Assembly: GCA_003151315.1 (NCBI GenBank)
Contig: PLXF01000112.1
Location: 1-13,414 of the forward strand
DNA length: 13,414 nucleotides
From: Parachlamydiales bacterium
Lineage (GTDB): Bacteria > Chlamydiota > Chlamydiia > Chlamydiales > SM23-39
Reading direction: 5' to 3'
A program made the translations under genes and the position numbers. The notes under the pieces were generated by a model. The model did no database searches. It saw only the letters and a list, made by a program, of their open reading frames with translations, and was not told the origin of the DNA. Shown here one piece after another: positions 13,199 through 13,414 of the stretch (positions are counted from its first letter, which is position 1; each line of letters starts with the position of its first letter).

Positions 13199-13378
13199 GT
13201 GAACAATCAAGATTCTATGCAAAATCAAATGATGATGAAAGATTCAATGAATTCTATGATGATGCAGCAAATACAAAAGCACCACACATTGATGTACACA
13301 TTTGATGTTTTAGTTCTCGTTGGATTAGCGACAATCATCGTCCTGCTATCGAAAATTCTGAAAACACACCGCAGGTAA
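13199..13378 (+). CDS. Small Met-rich one-pass membrane protein
   Basis: This 59-residue protein starts at GTG 13199, chosen because AAAGGAGGA (13184-13192) sits 6 nt upstream; a longer frame from 13166 would read through this ribosome site. Residues 1-30 are rich in Met, Gln, Asn and Ser, with clusters MQNQMMM and MNSMMMQQ, then HH. Residues about 36-53 (LVLVGLATIIVLLSKIL is the core) form one membrane helix, followed by a basic KTHRR end, consistent with an N-out, C-in protein. Met clusters with His bind Cu(I) in several periplasmic copper proteins. The gene sits just after the copA remnant, so a copper-handling role is plausible but inferred. I do not recognise a named family. Confidence 0.65.
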   Translation: MNNQDSMQNQMMMKDSMNSMMMQQIQKHHTLMYTFDVLVLVGLATIIVLLSKILKTHRR

Positions 13379-13414
13379 GAAATCCACATTGTACCGCTCG
13401 TAATTCAAGAATCG

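Overview
The window is a bacterial chromosomal segment, about 45% GC in the left two thirds and visibly more AT-rich after about 10.4 kb. Its core is a complete type I-E CRISPR interference locus on the minus strand. The flanking genes (a P3A-type proton-ATPase tail, an XRE regulator of a common proteobacterial form, a CopA tail of proteobacterial type) suggest a gammaproteobacterium, perhaps near Legionellales. That placement is a guess from protein style, not a result.

Layout: 1-872 is the 3' part of a P-type ATPase of the plasma-membrane H+-ATPase class. It is followed after 1 bp by a HAD-like hydrolase (874-1518), both on plus. From 9479 down to 1599, on minus, lie cas3, cas8e, cas11, cas6e, a 12-repeat CRISPR array (array 2, 3501-4200), cas7e, cas5e and a two-repeat mini-array (array 1, 1599-1687). 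A third array of 9 repeats (array 3, 9629-10143) lies upstream of cas3. No cas1 or cas2 is present. Right of array 3 is a 3' tRNA fragment with a CAU anticodon (about 10332-10379), which looks like an integration-site remnant. Beyond it come a Trp-rich small ORF, a SAM methyltransferase, an XRE regulator diverging from a small unknown ORF, an unrecognised ORF, a 5'-truncated copper-ATPase remnant and a Met-rich one-pass small membrane protein.

How the CRISPR genes work together: Cas6e would cut the array transcripts. Cas8e, Cas11, Cas7e, Cas5e and Cas6e would form Cascade on the crRNA, and Cas3 would degrade bound DNA. Array 2 begins 7 bp after the cas6e stop and ends 29 bp before cas7e, all in the same orientation. 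Its crRNAs may therefore be cut directly out of the polycistronic cas mRNA.

The most striking signal is in the 23 repeats. Their sequence is very divergent, but the 6-bp stem is kept by covariation. In all 13 repeats with a single non-Watson-Crick stem position, the minus strand gives G:U while the plus strand would give A:C. This marks the minus strand as the RNA strand and suggests that stem structure, rather than exact stem sequence, has been under selection.
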